This document shows, in pieces, positions 1-8,032 of a stretch of DNA of 16,243 nucleotides. Position 1 is the first letter of the stretch; each line of letters starts with the position of its first letter. The translations under genes and the position numbers were made by a program. The DNA lies in the NCBI GenBank assembly GCA_036939355.1, contig JALLAP010001077.1, positions 1 through 16,243 on the forward strand, given 5' to 3'. This DNA is from Thalassiosira profunda (lineage: Eukaryota > Bacillariophyta > Thalassiosirophyceae > Thalassiosirales > Thalassiosiraceae). Under the pieces are notes generated by a model. The model did not search any database. It saw only the letters and a list, made by a program, of their open reading frames with translations, and was not told the origin of the DNA.

Positions 1-761
1 ACGTCATGCAAGTGTTGCAGGGTGACAGTCTTATGAATCGCTGCGTCGCTGTGGTTGCCAAGCATTGGCAGCCCGAGGTGTGCGAGCCGCTGATGATTGA
101 CGCCGAATGGGAAAGCGGTCCCGCTTCATCACAGCACGAGCCAGCAGCGCTGCATCGAACGCTGCCTCCGCCTCTTCAGAACTATCTGCTCGAGAAGTGC
201 ATCCTCGCTGCCAAGAACGATGTCGACTCTGGCAAGGCCAAAATTGATGACTACGAAGGGAAGAGGAAGGCTGAGTTTGAGGACAACGCCAAAAACTATG
301 GGCGTGTGGTGAAGGACTTGCAGGTGGAGCTGAAACAGGCCAAGGCGGAGCAAGGGAAAGAGGTTGATGACGTTCTTGGCCAGGTGGAGGAGCTGCAAAC
401 GAAGGCAGCTCAGCTCGAAGAAGAGCTGGAAGAGAAAACGAAGGCCTTGGAGGAGTACAAACGAGAGCTGGGGTACTTCCGCCGCGTTCCGGGCATTCAC
501 AACTTTGGAGAGGTATCGAAGGATGGCTCGAACATCATCGACAAGACCCGATGCACCTACAGCGCCAATCCGGATCATCATTACCCGAATCACCGTCGAG
601 GGAAACACCGGCCGACCCAAATGCCAAAGAAGGCGCCAGAGGTCGATAGTTTGGCAAAGGAGAACGGGTATTTGTACGACGATGGCCACGGAGAGCTGCT
701 GCCGGTCTATTACTATCAACGGAAGCGGTCGTCAAGGGAGAATGACCCCGTTCCATTGTGA
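1..761 (+). CDS. BTB/coiled-coil protein, 3' part of left-arm copy (partial)
   Basis: This is the C-terminal part of a paralogue of the BTB-BACK protein encoded at 12877-16243; the 5' part lies outside the window. The frame is open from base 3 and ends at TGA 759-761. The visible protein is about 252 residues. It corresponds to the segment just after the BACK domain, then a long Glu/Lys/Ala-rich coiled coil (roughly nt 200-475), then a basic tail rich in Arg, His and Pro. Only about a dozen residues differ from the right-arm copy, mostly in the coiled coil (Cys for Ser, Lys for Thr, Lys for Gln and similar), and the last 100 or so residues are essentially identical. There are no stops or frameshifts, so the visible part looks functional. 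Its 3' end faces the zinc-ribbon gene across 134 bp. Whether the N-terminal BTB part exists in this copy cannot be seen. Confidence 0.85.
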   Translation, partial: VMQVLQGDSLMNRCVAVVAKHWQPEVCEPLMIDAEWESGPASSQHEPAALHRTLPPPLQNYLLEKCILAAKNDVDSGKAKIDDYEGKRKAEFEDNAKNYGRVVKDLQVELKQAKAEQGKEVDDVLGQVEELQTKAAQLEEELEEKTKALEEYKRELGYFRRVPGIHNFGEVSKDGSNIIDKTRCTYSANPDHHYPNHRRGKHRPTQMPKKAPEVDSLAKENGYLYDDGHGELLPVYYYQRKRSSRENDPVPL

Positions 762-895
762 TGGGTTTGATAGTTTTGGGAAGGGCTGTGAAACGGGCCG
801 CGCCAGCATTATGTGTTTGTCTGTCTTACTGCATATTCATATGAATGATACTAACGAAAGATATGTTTACACCCGTCTATTCATACCCTAGCCCC
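762..895. other. Convergent spacer with a 12-bp palindrome (left arm)
   Basis: This 134-bp gap separates two stop codons and must hold the 3' UTR ends of both genes. It contains the perfect palindrome ATTCATATGAAT at 835-846, kept at 12793-12804 in the other arm. No RNA gene is apparent. Confidence 0.6.
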
Positions 896-1960
896 TCATC
901 CGCACCTGAGGCAAACGCTCGGGGACCCCTCACCCTCACAGATCAACGGCAAGTTGCAGCTGGGACAGTTGTGCGTCGTCAGTTCCCACCCCTCGAACAA
1001 CTTCTGTCCGAGTTCTTCCTTGTACGCCTCCTCGTCTTCGTGTTGCTTCTCTTCCTTTTGGGCCGCGCATGCGCTGCAATACGTCTCCTCTTCTTTGCCT
1101 GATTCGATAGGAGCCTCGCACTCGCGGCAGTATGCCGTTTCGTAGATGGTTTCCTCCATATCGAGTCTTTCGTGCGGTGCCAGGCTCGGGGTGATTGTGC
1201 TCAGCCCCGACGCCACATCGATCACCCCCCTTTCCAAGTCCGCGAGGCGGTCCAACAGCTCGGGGTTGAAGATGTCCGCATTGGGATTACAGTTCTCATC
1301 ATCATCGTCCCCTCCAACGACTCCGCAGACCACGCACTCGGCAAAATCGCCCTTGCTCTTCTGTATGATCGGCATCCCGCACCCGCACTCCTCCCCGGTC
1401 GAGGCCCACCCGTGCGTCCACCGCCGCTGCAATTCCCGTTCCGCGTACGCGGAATTCACCGTCGAGTGGGACTCTCCCGCGGGCGCCGTGGTCTCGGTGT
1501 CGCACCCCAGCGCCTCCTCGTCGGTGGGGGCGCCGGCCAGCCCGGTCACGCCCGCGGCCTGCAGGATCTTCGCCTCTTTTCTGCCCAGAGGCCGCAGGAT
1601 CCGCTCGTTCAAGCACGGGTCGGCGTTCAAGGTCTTTTCGACCCTTGCGCTGAGGAAACGGACTCCGGCCTGCTTGAGGATGTCCGCGTCGGTTTCATCG
1701 GAGGTGTAGCGCGGCCGCGAGATCTTGTCCTCCAAATGGCGAATGCCGAGCTCTCGCAGGATCTCCTCCTCGCGGCTTCGGACTTTCAGCTCTACGCATT
1801 CTTCCGAGAACTGGCCCTCCACGACGTACTCCCGCGCCTGCTCCTCCACCTTCTTCTGCAAATCTCTTGCTTGCGCCTCTGCCTTCTGCCGCAACGCACG
1901 CTGGCGGGACGTTGTGTCGGCGGTGGGCGTCCGCGGCAGGGCGTGCGATAGTTTCGGCAT
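896..1960 (-). CDS. Tandem zinc-ribbon protein, ZNRD2/SSSCA1 (Auto_anti-p27) type, left-arm copy
   Basis: A 354-residue single-exon protein. The start chosen is ATG 1960-1958; an in-frame GTG 9 nt upstream was not preferred. Residues 20-75 form a charged helix or coiled coil. Three short motifs of the form IL-x-x-x-G-(I/V)-x-x-L follow (near residues 67, 94 and 132). Three zinc ribbons can be read: C192/C194 with C209/C212, C278/C281 with C295/C298, and C332/C335 with C350/C353. The first and third are preceded by an RRW-x-HGW or KLFEGW segment typical of the Auto_anti-p27 family (human ZNRD2/SSSCA1). That family normally has one such ribbon in a protein of about 200 residues, so this is an expanded version. 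The protein ends one residue after the last zinc cysteine. The cellular role is unknown; zinc-dependent binding of partners is inferred. The start lies 26 nt after the stop of a small ORF on the same strand. Confidence 0.85.
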   Translation of the reverse strand: MPKLSHALPRTPTADTTSRQRALRQKAEAQARDLQKKVEEQAREYVVEGQFSEECVELKVRSREEEILRELGIRHLEDKISRPRYTSDETDADILKQAGVRFLSARVEKTLNADPCLNERILRPLGRKEAKILQAAGVTGLAGAPTDEEALGCDTETTAPAGESHSTVNSAYAERELQRRWTHGWASTGEECGCGMPIIQKSKGDFAECVVCGVVGGDDDDENCNPNADIFNPELLDRLADLERGVIDVASGLSTITPSLAPHERLDMEETIYETAYCRECEAPIESGKEEETYCSACAAQKEEKQHEDEEAYKEELGQKLFEGWELTTHNCPSCNLPLICEGEGSPSVCLRCG

Positions 1961-1986
1961 GCTACGCACAAGATGTGTATCGATGA

Positions 1987-2211
1987 TCAGAGCTCGACGT
2001 CCTTCAACAAATGGAGGCTCCGGACGAGCGATACGAGGGCGTAGACGATGGTAACGACGAAGAGGGCTTCGGCGACCTTGGAGAGCGTAAGGAGACGCCG
2101 GGAGTTGTCCTCGCGGCGGCTCATCGTGGCAAATTGCAAAGGTGCCCGGGCCGGCGGCAAGTCGATTTCAGCGAGGAGGATTCTCTGTACATTTTCTACG
2201 TAGGAATCCAT
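1987..2211 (-). CDS. Small single-pass membrane protein, 74 aa, unknown
   Basis: The ORF runs from ATG 2211-2209 to the stop at 1987-1989. The N-terminal half is polar, with a basic stretch reading MSRREDNSRR that could be an alternative start. One hydrophobic segment follows (about residues 47-66, rich in Val, Ala, Leu and Phe), then a short polar tail ending DVEL, so a tail-anchored topology is possible. I do not recognise the family. Support for it being real: a plausible start, a clear membrane segment, and conservation of part of it in the other arm. Against it: it is short, its copy in the other arm is broken, and only 26 nt separate its stop from the ATG of the zinc-ribbon gene. It could therefore be an upstream ORF or the first cistron on the same transcript. 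Confidence 0.5.
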   Translation of the reverse strand: MDSYVENVQRILLAEIDLPPARAPLQFATMSRREDNSRRLLTLSKVAEALFVVTIVYALVSLVRSLHLLKDVEL

Positions 2212-2434
2212 TCCCCAAAGCTTCTCAAGTGAAGGTGCACACGTCGCTCTCGGATCTACCCGCCGCCGCACCGCCGCGCTGCATTCGTTTGGTGCATGCT
2301 GAACATAACACCCCGGCACGGGCCAGGAGAGATTGCTGCTGTGGGGCTGGGGGACTTCGTTGGGAGCGGAGGGGAGGAGGTACCATACCCCCTGCTGATG
2401 TATTGCAATTTTGCAATGACAGAGCGATAGAAGC
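2212..2434. promoter_or_regulatory. Divergent intergenic region between small membrane ORF and LRAT gene
   Basis: This 223-bp gap lies between two divergent starts and must hold both promoters. It also contains the inner end of the left inverted-repeat arm (near 2240). Two TTGCAA palindromes sit close together at 2403-2408 and 2411-2416, ending 19 bp before the LRAT ATG. No TATA box was recognised. Confidence 0.45.
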
Positions 2435-3130
2435 ATGGGCGACGCAGAGCAACCATCTGCCGCGGAGTCGCCCGCCTCGGAGGACCGAGAATTTCGCCCC
2501 GGCGACCACGTCTGGATGCAGTGTGAGGCCATCGGGGGCATCGGCTACCAACATCACGGAATCGTCGTGAGGGCCAAAAGCAATCGACTGTACATTGCCG
2601 ACTTCTCCGCGCCGAATCAATCCACCATCGCCCTCCCCACTAGCATAACCAGCAATGCACAAAGCGGAGGGCGGATGCTGGACTGGCACGGCGTACGAAT
2701 TGCCACTTTCGATGCAGCGGAGTGGCACAAAGAGCAATACGCAGACGACGAAGTCCAAGACGACAACGAACTGGTGCTCAAGAGGGTGACGTTCCTGCTG
2801 CAAAATCCTTACCTCATTCCACCGTACGAGCTCCTTGAATCTAACTGCGAGACCGTTGCTGTCTGGTGTAAGACGGGCCAATTTAGAACGCACCAAATCG
2901 CCGGCCTCATTGGGGGAGGGATACGAAACAGCGCCGTGGCCACGGGCCTCTTGGCCGCTTCGTCAGTGGTGCTTGGCCCGATACCGGCCGTGGTGGGAGC
3001 GGGCGTCAGCCTCACAATGTCGCTCAAGCAAAGTGGCAACGAAAATAAGTGGAGGGAGCGGACGGAGATCTTAAATGAGGAATTTGAGAAGTGGCAGAAG
3101 GCGCAAGAATGGGGGTGCTGCATTCAATGA
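2435..3130 (+). CDS. LRAT-domain (NlpC/P60-like) protein with C-terminal CaaX-type motif
   Basis: A 231-residue single-exon protein starting at ATG 2435. Residues 18-160 fit the LRAT/H-rev107 fold: an RPGDHVW start, a YQHHGIVV segment with the likely catalytic His40, and an SNCETVAVWCKTG segment with the likely nucleophile Cys138. Family members are thiol acyltransferases or phospholipases that handle membrane lipids; the actual substrate cannot be read here. A hydrophobic Gly/Ala/Val-rich segment (about 164-196) resembles the membrane-associating C-terminal region of H-rev107 proteins. The last four residues are CCIQ, which fits a CaaX prenylation box; Gln at the end usually favours farnesylation. 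The second Cys could be palmitoylated, though that is inference. The gene is divergent from the small membrane ORF and convergent with the prolyl hydroxylase. Confidence 0.8.
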   Translation: MGDAEQPSAAESPASEDREFRPGDHVWMQCEAIGGIGYQHHGIVVRAKSNRLYIADFSAPNQSTIALPTSITSNAQSGGRMLDWHGVRIATFDAAEWHKEQYADDEVQDDNELVLKRVTFLLQNPYLIPPYELLESNCETVAVWCKTGQFRTHQIAGLIGGGIRNSAVATGLLAASSVVLGPIPAVVGAGVSLTMSLKQSGNENKWRERTEILNEEFEKWQKAQEWGCCIQ

Positions 3131-3373
3131 CGCTTTCCGATGATGACCCTCGTCGCCTTATGATTGTTACTGAATTGGATGCATATATCGAATCAGTGGC
3201 AAATATCCCCTCCGTCTTGCGACCATTGCTAGATTGAAAGCTCAGCACTTGATGAATTGAATTGCATGGTCGCGTCCACTCCGTAGCCCCACCACTGATG
3301 TCGGCCCTCTTTGATACTGTTTGTAACCCCCTTTCTCTGTGTCCTGTTCCCAAATCCCCACCCTGAAGCTCTC
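3131..3373. other. Convergent spacer, no gene seen
   Basis: A 243-bp gap between the LRAT and prolyl hydroxylase stop codons. It is AT-richer than the flanking genes and should contain both 3' UTRs. I see no tRNA cloverleaf, repeat or ORF worth reporting. Confidence 0.5.
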
Positions 3374-5354
3374 TCAGCTCATCTGCTGATATCCCTGCTG
3401 CTGCTGCTGCATCTGTACCTGCTGCGCCGCCGCCGCGGCGTGATTTTCCTGGAGCTGCTGCAACTGCTGCGCCGCCGCTGCATGGTGTTCCGACATCTGC
3501 CGCGCCTGCGCCGCCAGCAACTGCTGCGCGGCAATGTCCCCAATCATCGCCTGGTGCGGAGCAATCTGCTGGGGATGCGCCTGCGCCGCCGCAACCTGCT
3601 GCGGGGACATCTGTGCCAGGAGCAGCCGCTGCGCCGCCTCCCTCCGTTCCTGCAATCCCGCGACCATCGGCGCGGCCAAGCGCTTGGACGGTCGTCCTTC
3701 GTAATTTCCCTGCCGGATCCACACCTGGCTCACGTACTTGATGTCCACCGCCGGGAGGGCCGCGTGCAGCGCCATGCGGTCCAGCAGACCGTCGAGGGTG
3801 GAGGGGAAGAAGACCAGGGCCATACCCCGGCGGGGCCGCACCTCCACGTTGAGATTGGGAAAGGCGGTGGAGCCCCCTCGTGACACGTCGTTCAGGTACA
3901 CCAACACCGTGACCGTCCGCTGCCCGCCATTGGCCGCAAACCTCCGCCCGTCGTCGTTGGACAAATCGAACGCGTCAAAGTGCTGCAGGTATTGTTGGCT
4001 GGGCAAATATCGTCCCACCTGGGGCAGCTCGCAGTGCTCGGCCGGCTTTCCCGTCAGCAGGCTGACCTTCCGCAGGTATTCCGGCAGATCCTCCCGGGCG
4101 AGGTAGCACGTGCTGCTCGTGCGGCTAGGGCTGACCTCCCCGCTCCCCTTGCCCACCACCGGTGCCGGGCCTAACGCATCGTGCGCGGCCTCGATGAGGA
4201 AGTCGCACTCGGCCGGACTCAGAAAGTTGTTTACGGCGNGGGCCTAACGCATCGTGCGCGGCCTCGATGAGGAAGTCGCACTCGGCCGGACTCAGAAAGT
4301 TGTTTACGGCGAAGATGGGAGGGTGGGCGTGAATCAGCTGCGCCCCTGGATAGTTGGGGTTGATCCCATTATAGATTGGCGGCACCAGCGGTCTATCTTG
4401 CACCGACAGCGTGGGGATCTGCGCTCCCCATGTCGCCGGGATGGGAGGCACGTAATGTGGGATGGTCATCTGGGGCGAGAGCTGATGCGCCGCCGCGGTT
4501 GCAGTTGCGGGCTGAGGCCCGATAAAAGCAGTGGGTGCCACGGATGGAGTAGCATTCGTTGGATTCAATGCACCCGCTGCAGTGATGGCCGCCAGGGGAT
4601 TGGCCGCCAGCAACGGAGCCACGGCCACGGGATCGGCAGCAGCAATGGGATTCAACGCCGCCAACGCCGGTGCCACACTCTGCGGCGCCGTCGGATGGAC
4701 CGCCTGCTGGATCAGCGCCGGGGAGATGGTCGGGGCAATTTGCGCCCCGGGTGCAAAGAGGGCAGCCGGCGGCACTCCCACCGGAGCCACCGCCTGAGAC
4801 GAAGTGACCGCACCAATGGCCAGCACCGCCGCGTGGGCGGCCGCCTGCTGCTGCGCCAATACCTGCTGCTGGATCTGCGCCGCCGCCGCGGAGGGCACCG
4901 GGACCGCCCCCAGTGATACCGGACCGGCCAGCGCCGGTGGAACGATGGGCACAGGCGCCCCCAATTGCATAGATCCAAGAGAGCTCGTCATGATCTGCGT
5001 CTGCAATTGCTGCGCGGCGAGGCCGGCCTTCATTTGCTGCAGGGCCGCGGCCTCGCCAATCGAGGGGGCGGGCAGGACGCTCACATCTTGTGATCGAGCC
5101 TGAATCGACGGCGCCTGCTCCTCGATGTCCTGCAGGACCATGTCGGAGGGCTCGTGGGCGGCGGCATCGTGGCCCGAGTCCTCGGGATTGCCCGCCGCCG
5201 AGGCCTCGACGCCCCGCTCCGTGGCAGTGTCAGCGGTGGACCGCTTCGCCGCGTCGTCAACTCGGTCCCGGAGCTCGTCTCGTGCGCCGCCGTCCTCCTT
5301 TTTCTCCTCCGCAAATAATTTGAGCTCGCCGCTGTCGCGGGCGCTGTACCCCAT
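3374..5354 (-). CDS. Prolyl 4-hydroxylase (2-oxoglutarate/Fe(II) oxygenase) with long Ala/Pro/Gln-rich flanks
   Basis: The gene starts at ATG 5354-5352 (the frame is open upstream but only from a TTG) and stops at 3374-3376. A 73-nt assembly insertion (N at 4239 plus one copy of a 72-bp duplication) breaks the frame. Without it the coding length is 1908 nt, or 635 residues. Residues 1-130 are acidic and polar; about 130-350 are low-complexity Ala/Pro/Gln/Val. The catalytic P4Hc domain spans about 352-530. The iron ligands read as H434-x-D436 and H506, with K515 as the likely 2-oxoglutarate anchor. A YLNDVSRGGSTAFP core is typical of the family. The His-to-Lys spacing is 9, while collagen- and plant-type enzymes usually have 10. 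A Gln/Ala-rich tail (about 560-635) ends the protein. No signal peptide is visible, so a cytosolic or nuclear enzyme is more likely than an ER one. The substrate is unknown. Confidence 0.85.
4167..4311. repeat. 72-bp exact direct duplication around a single N (assembly scar)
   Basis: Bases 4167-4238 are repeated exactly at 4240-4311 with one N at 4239 between them. The period of 73 nt shifts the reading frame by one inside the prolyl hydroxylase; leaving out one copy plus the N restores it. A second scar with the same 72-bp overlap lies at 15037-15181, so this is best read as two overlapping contigs left unmerged. Confidence 0.95.
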
Positions 5355-5539
5355 GGTTCTTGCGCGGGTGGTCAACGATGATAGGGGTAGCGGCAACGGC
5401 CGGCCATGGCCTTGTCGGGCGCTACGAGAGGAGCCTCGTTTTTGTGGTTGTGGTTTTGCGGGCTTGCGGGCGTGGTTGACACTTCTCTCCTTCCCGCCGT
5501 CCCTCCCCCAAACACCAAGAACGAAAATCGGCGCTCCTC
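5355..5539. promoter_or_regulatory. Divergent promoter region between prolyl hydroxylase and MEMO gene
   Basis: 185 bp separate the two divergent start codons. Both promoters and 5' UTRs must fit here. A pyrimidine-rich stretch (about 5481-5519) precedes the MEMO start. No specific factor site was recognised. Confidence 0.45.
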
Positions 5540-6674
5540 ATGAACTTCCTCAGGAACGCGCTCAAGCCTGGCGGCGGCGGCCACCGCCAGCCGTCGTATG
5601 CCGACTCCTACACCGAGCAAACGGCCGACGACGACGCCGCCTACGTGCGGGCGGCCCACCATTCCGGCAGCTGGTATCCTGCCGATGCGGAAGAGCTCGA
5701 CGAACTGTTGGGAAAGTATCTTGCCGCGGCCGAGGACGACGGGACCGTCGAGCCGCCGCGGCCGTCGGCGGGCGTTCCGAACGCGTGCATATCCCCGCAT
5801 GCGGGGTTTCGATATGCGGGTCCGACGGCGGCGTATTCGTATTTGGCGCTGAGGGAGGCGCTGTTGAAGAATCCGTCGCTGCGGACGGTGGTGGTGGTGA
5901 GTGCACGACCATGAGCAATTCGATGAGATGCGGATTAGTTTACCAACGCTCATACTGCCGCATTCATGCACACAGCTCCACCCATCGCATCATGTGTATT
6001 TGGATGGATGCGCAGTTTCCGGCGCTTCAGTGATTGAGACTCCGTTGGGGAACATGTCAGTGGATGCCAGTTTGAGGGAGCAGCTCCTGTCAACCAACAA
6101 ATTTAGTGTTATGGAGCAGACTGTCGACGAGGAAGAGCATTCGGGAGAGATGCAATATCCATTCATTGCAAAAATCATAAACGATGCAAAGATGGACGGC
6201 GGAAAGCAATACAATGTAAGAGTGCTACCCATCATGGTGGGATCGATAAAAGGGAGCAAGGAGGAGGCATTCGGCACGCTGCTCTCGCCGTACTTGTCAG
6301 ATCGAGGGATATTCACGGTGGTTTCATCGGACTTTTGTCATTGGGGTAGCCGGTTTGGCTACACGCCGCAACCTTCCAAAGCGGAGAAGAACGTCAACGA
6401 GGTGCACGAGTACATCGAGCATCTCGACAAGAAGGGAATGGCCCATATAGAAATGCAGCGCCCTGGAGCATTTGCGGAATACCTGCGCGAATATCGGAAT
6501 ACGATCTGTGGGAGACACCCGATATCGGTTTGGCTGCACTCTCTCCGGCAATCGATGTTGACGCACGAGGTGAAGTTTGTAAAGTACGATCAATCGGAGA
6601 AGGCGAGGACGACGAGGGACAGCAGCGTCAGTTATGCGAGCGCAGTCTGTCGCGTTGCAATGTTCGACGGTTAG
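5540..6674 (+). CDS. MEMO1-like protein (Memo family), two exons
   Basis: The model is 5540-5896 joined to 5976-6674, giving 351 residues; human MEMO1 has 297. The extra length is a Gly-rich N-terminal extension and an Asp/Glu/Pro-rich loop near residues 63-78. The family core starts at about residue 38 (AAHHSGSWYP). The residues matching the human vestigial dioxygenase pocket (His49, His81, Cys244) are His87 in SPHAGF, His124/His125 in PSHHVY and Cys297 in TICGRHPI. The C-terminal SSVSYAS segment is also conserved. The splice was placed because it joins VVV directly to the LHPSHH motif in frame, using GTGAGT and ACACAG. The usual Gly before PSHH is His here. Memo proteins are linked to copper-dependent redox control and to the cytoskeleton; which applies here is unknown. 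The 3' end faces the dehydrogenase gene across 65 bp. Confidence 0.9.
5897..5975 (+). other. Intron of MEMO-like gene (79 nt)
   Basis: It begins GTGAGTGC and ends ACACAG. Removing it joins the two halves of the conserved Memo core in phase 0 (357 nt of coding sequence upstream). Confidence 0.85.
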
Positions 6675-6739
6675 CGGGTTTGTTTTTCCTCTGGTACATA
6701 CTCCAACAAATATATCAAATGTAGAAGTAAGCGACGGTC

Positions 6740-7555
6740 TCACGAGCCGCTGTACTTCGTCCATCTCTTGTCGTCCTTGCTGTTGCGGAAGTCCCACTCC
6801 GAGGCGCCAAATTCCTCGTCGCCTACATCCGACAGCAGCCAGTGAAAGAAGGTCGCCACGTTCTCCGGGTCCTCCAATTTGCCCGTTTCGTGCAGATCTA
6901 GAAACTTCTTTTTCATCGGGAAGTGTTCTCCCGGTCCGTCGTACTCTCGAATGCCGTCTTGCATTGGCGTAGCCACTACTCCAGGTCGGACCGAACCCAC
7001 CAAGATTCCGTGCGGAGACATCTCTGCGGATAAGCAGCGATACATCATTTGCAATCCTGCTTTCGTGACACAGTAAGGTCCCCATCCCACGTACGGTCCC
7101 GTGGCGGCCCCGGAGCTCACGTGAAGCACCCGCGCCTTTGTCCCGCTCGCTGCGCATCGCTTCAGGTGGGGAAGCAGCGCCTGCGTCAGAAACAGCGGCG
7201 CGTCCAAATTCGTCTCCACGACCTGCCGCCAGGTCGATCGATCGATGGCGGCGAGCGGTCCGATGGGCCCGAGCTGCCCCGCATTGTGAATGAGGTACCG
7301 CACTGATGCATCGTCCGGCAGCGCCGCTACGATCGCGGCTGCCCCCTCGGGCGTGCTCACGTCCGCCGACACGACGTGCGTCCTGTCCTCGGCGTTATCG
7401 GCGCCGTTGATGGCTTGCCGACGAACCTCCTCGAGCGGCGGCAGGCGGCGCCCCACGGCCAGACAGTGCAGGGAGGGCTCCCGCTGGACGAGGCGGCGGA
7501 AGACCGCGGCCCCGATGCCGCTGGATCCTCCGGTGATCACGGCCCACTGGCTCAT
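6740..7555 (-). CDS. Short-chain dehydrogenase/reductase (SDR), classical type
   Basis: A 271-residue single-exon protein from ATG 7555-7553. The length is typical of classical SDRs (about 250-280). The NAD(P)-binding motif TGGSSGIG is at residues 8-15, NAG at 91-93, the structural Asn at 116, the catalytic Ser at 147 or 148, and YCVTK with Tyr161 and Lys165. An RPGVVATPM segment follows, as is normal after the active site. GRR at residues 35-37, where the second strand would end, hints at NADP(H) preference, but this is inference. The overall pattern resembles sepiapterin-reductase or benzil-reductase-like SDRs; the substrate cannot be told. The frame stays open far upstream, but that extension is low-complexity, lacks family similarity and was not used. 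It is divergent from the RING gene and convergent with the MEMO gene. Confidence 0.88.
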   Translation of the reverse strand: MSQWAVITGGSSGIGAAVFRRLVQREPSLHCLAVGRRLPPLEEVRRQAINGADNAEDRTHVVSADVSTPEGAAAIVAALPDDASVRYLIHNAGQLGPIGPLAAIDRSTWRQVVETNLDAPLFLTQALLPHLKRCAASGTKARVLHVSSGAATGPYVGWGPYCVTKAGLQMMYRCLSAEMSPHGILVGSVRPGVVATPMQDGIREYDGPGEHFPMKKKFLDLHETGKLEDPENVATFFHWLLSDVGDEEFGASEWDFRNSKDDKRWTKYSGS

Positions 7556-8032
7556 CGTGGGCAGACGAGGCGAAATGGTGTGGTGGTGCGATGATGGTGC
7601 GATAGGTACGATTGGGGCGGCCGGGCGGAGCGGGCCGGCCGCGTCGGTGATGGAGGTGGAGGGGCGGTGCAGGGTAGGGAGGTGCAGGGTGATGGATCTA
7701 TTGTAGTGGTCAGTGGTCAGAGACCAGAGACTGCAACACCTACTCATAGCTAGCGGATAGGTACAGTGGTTTTTGACCACTCTAGGTTCGCCACAACATG
7801 TGCATTTGTGACCCACAAATTTGGCCGCCCGGGCAGCACCATGGGGATACAGCCGCCCTCGACGACGGCGAACGAAGACGGCGCAGAAGACGGCGGGGTG
7901 TTCCACCGTACGTATCTTCCCCAAGCGTGCAAAGAGATCACTTTTCCAAGCGTCAAGGCGTCGCTATCTAACCGAGGAGGTGTCTTGCAAAGGGCGCATG
8001 GATATCATCATCAGGCAGTGGAGCGAGTAGGT
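7556..8032. promoter_or_regulatory. Divergent intergenic region with AGTGGTC cluster
   Basis: This 477-bp gap separates the dehydrogenase and RING starts and is the longest non-genic stretch in the core. The left part (about 7560-7690) is purine- and G-rich on the + strand. AGTGGTC occurs at 7705-7711 and 7712-7718 in tandem, and its reverse complement GACCACT at 7775-7781. AGTGGT at 7765-7770 pairs with ACCACT at 7776-7781 as a 6-bp stem with a 5-nt loop. TTGCAA lies at 7985-7990. An in-frame ATG at 7841 could extend the RING protein by 64 residues, but it would bury the signal peptide. Confidence 0.5.

Larger units (their letters stand above)
1..2240. repeat. Left arm of a large inverted duplication
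   Basis: This segment is the reverse complement of 11419-13637. The first base pairs with 13637 and the match is already in full register there, so the arm almost certainly continues left of the window. It contains the end of a BTB gene, the convergent spacer, a zinc-ribbon gene and a small membrane ORF. A 120-bp sample at the left edge differs from the other arm at only 3 positions by eye. The convergent spacer is almost unchanged, which points to a recent DNA-level duplication. Similarity drops, with indels, in the small-ORF segment (about 2040-2240). Confidence 0.93.

Noticed and set aside
1146..1951. Long + strand ORFs opposite the left zinc-ribbon gene
   Set aside because: They are antisense shadows in GC-rich coding DNA, with low-complexity Arg/Pro/Ser translations and no family motifs; the minus strand carries clear zinc ribbons.
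1..2240. Terminal inverted repeats of a transposon
   Set aside because: The arms carry ordinary host-type genes, the core has no transposase or integrase, and no target-site duplication is apparent.
4125..4239. Alternative C-terminus of the prolyl hydroxylase after the N
   Set aside because: This is frame-shifted readout of the duplicated 72 bp; the catalytic motifs continue in the other frame once the scar is ignored.
4254..5323. Several + strand ORFs opposite the prolyl hydroxylase
   Set aside because: They are shadows of the repetitive Ala/Pro/Gln coding sequence and have no recognisable domain.
7556..7924. N-terminal extension of the dehydrogenase
   Set aside because: The upstream frame is low-complexity and not SDR-like; the family start motif lies right after ATG 7555.
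7750..7956. Minus-strand ORF whose translation includes VTNAHVVA, resembling a trypsin/DegP-type motif
   Set aside because: The ORF is short, has no catalytic Asp or Ser context, and lies in the divergent promoter; the match is most likely chance.
7766..8032. N-terminal extension of the RING protein
   Set aside because: The frame is open upstream (from a GTG, or ATG at 7841), but it would bury a clear signal peptide that begins at 8033.
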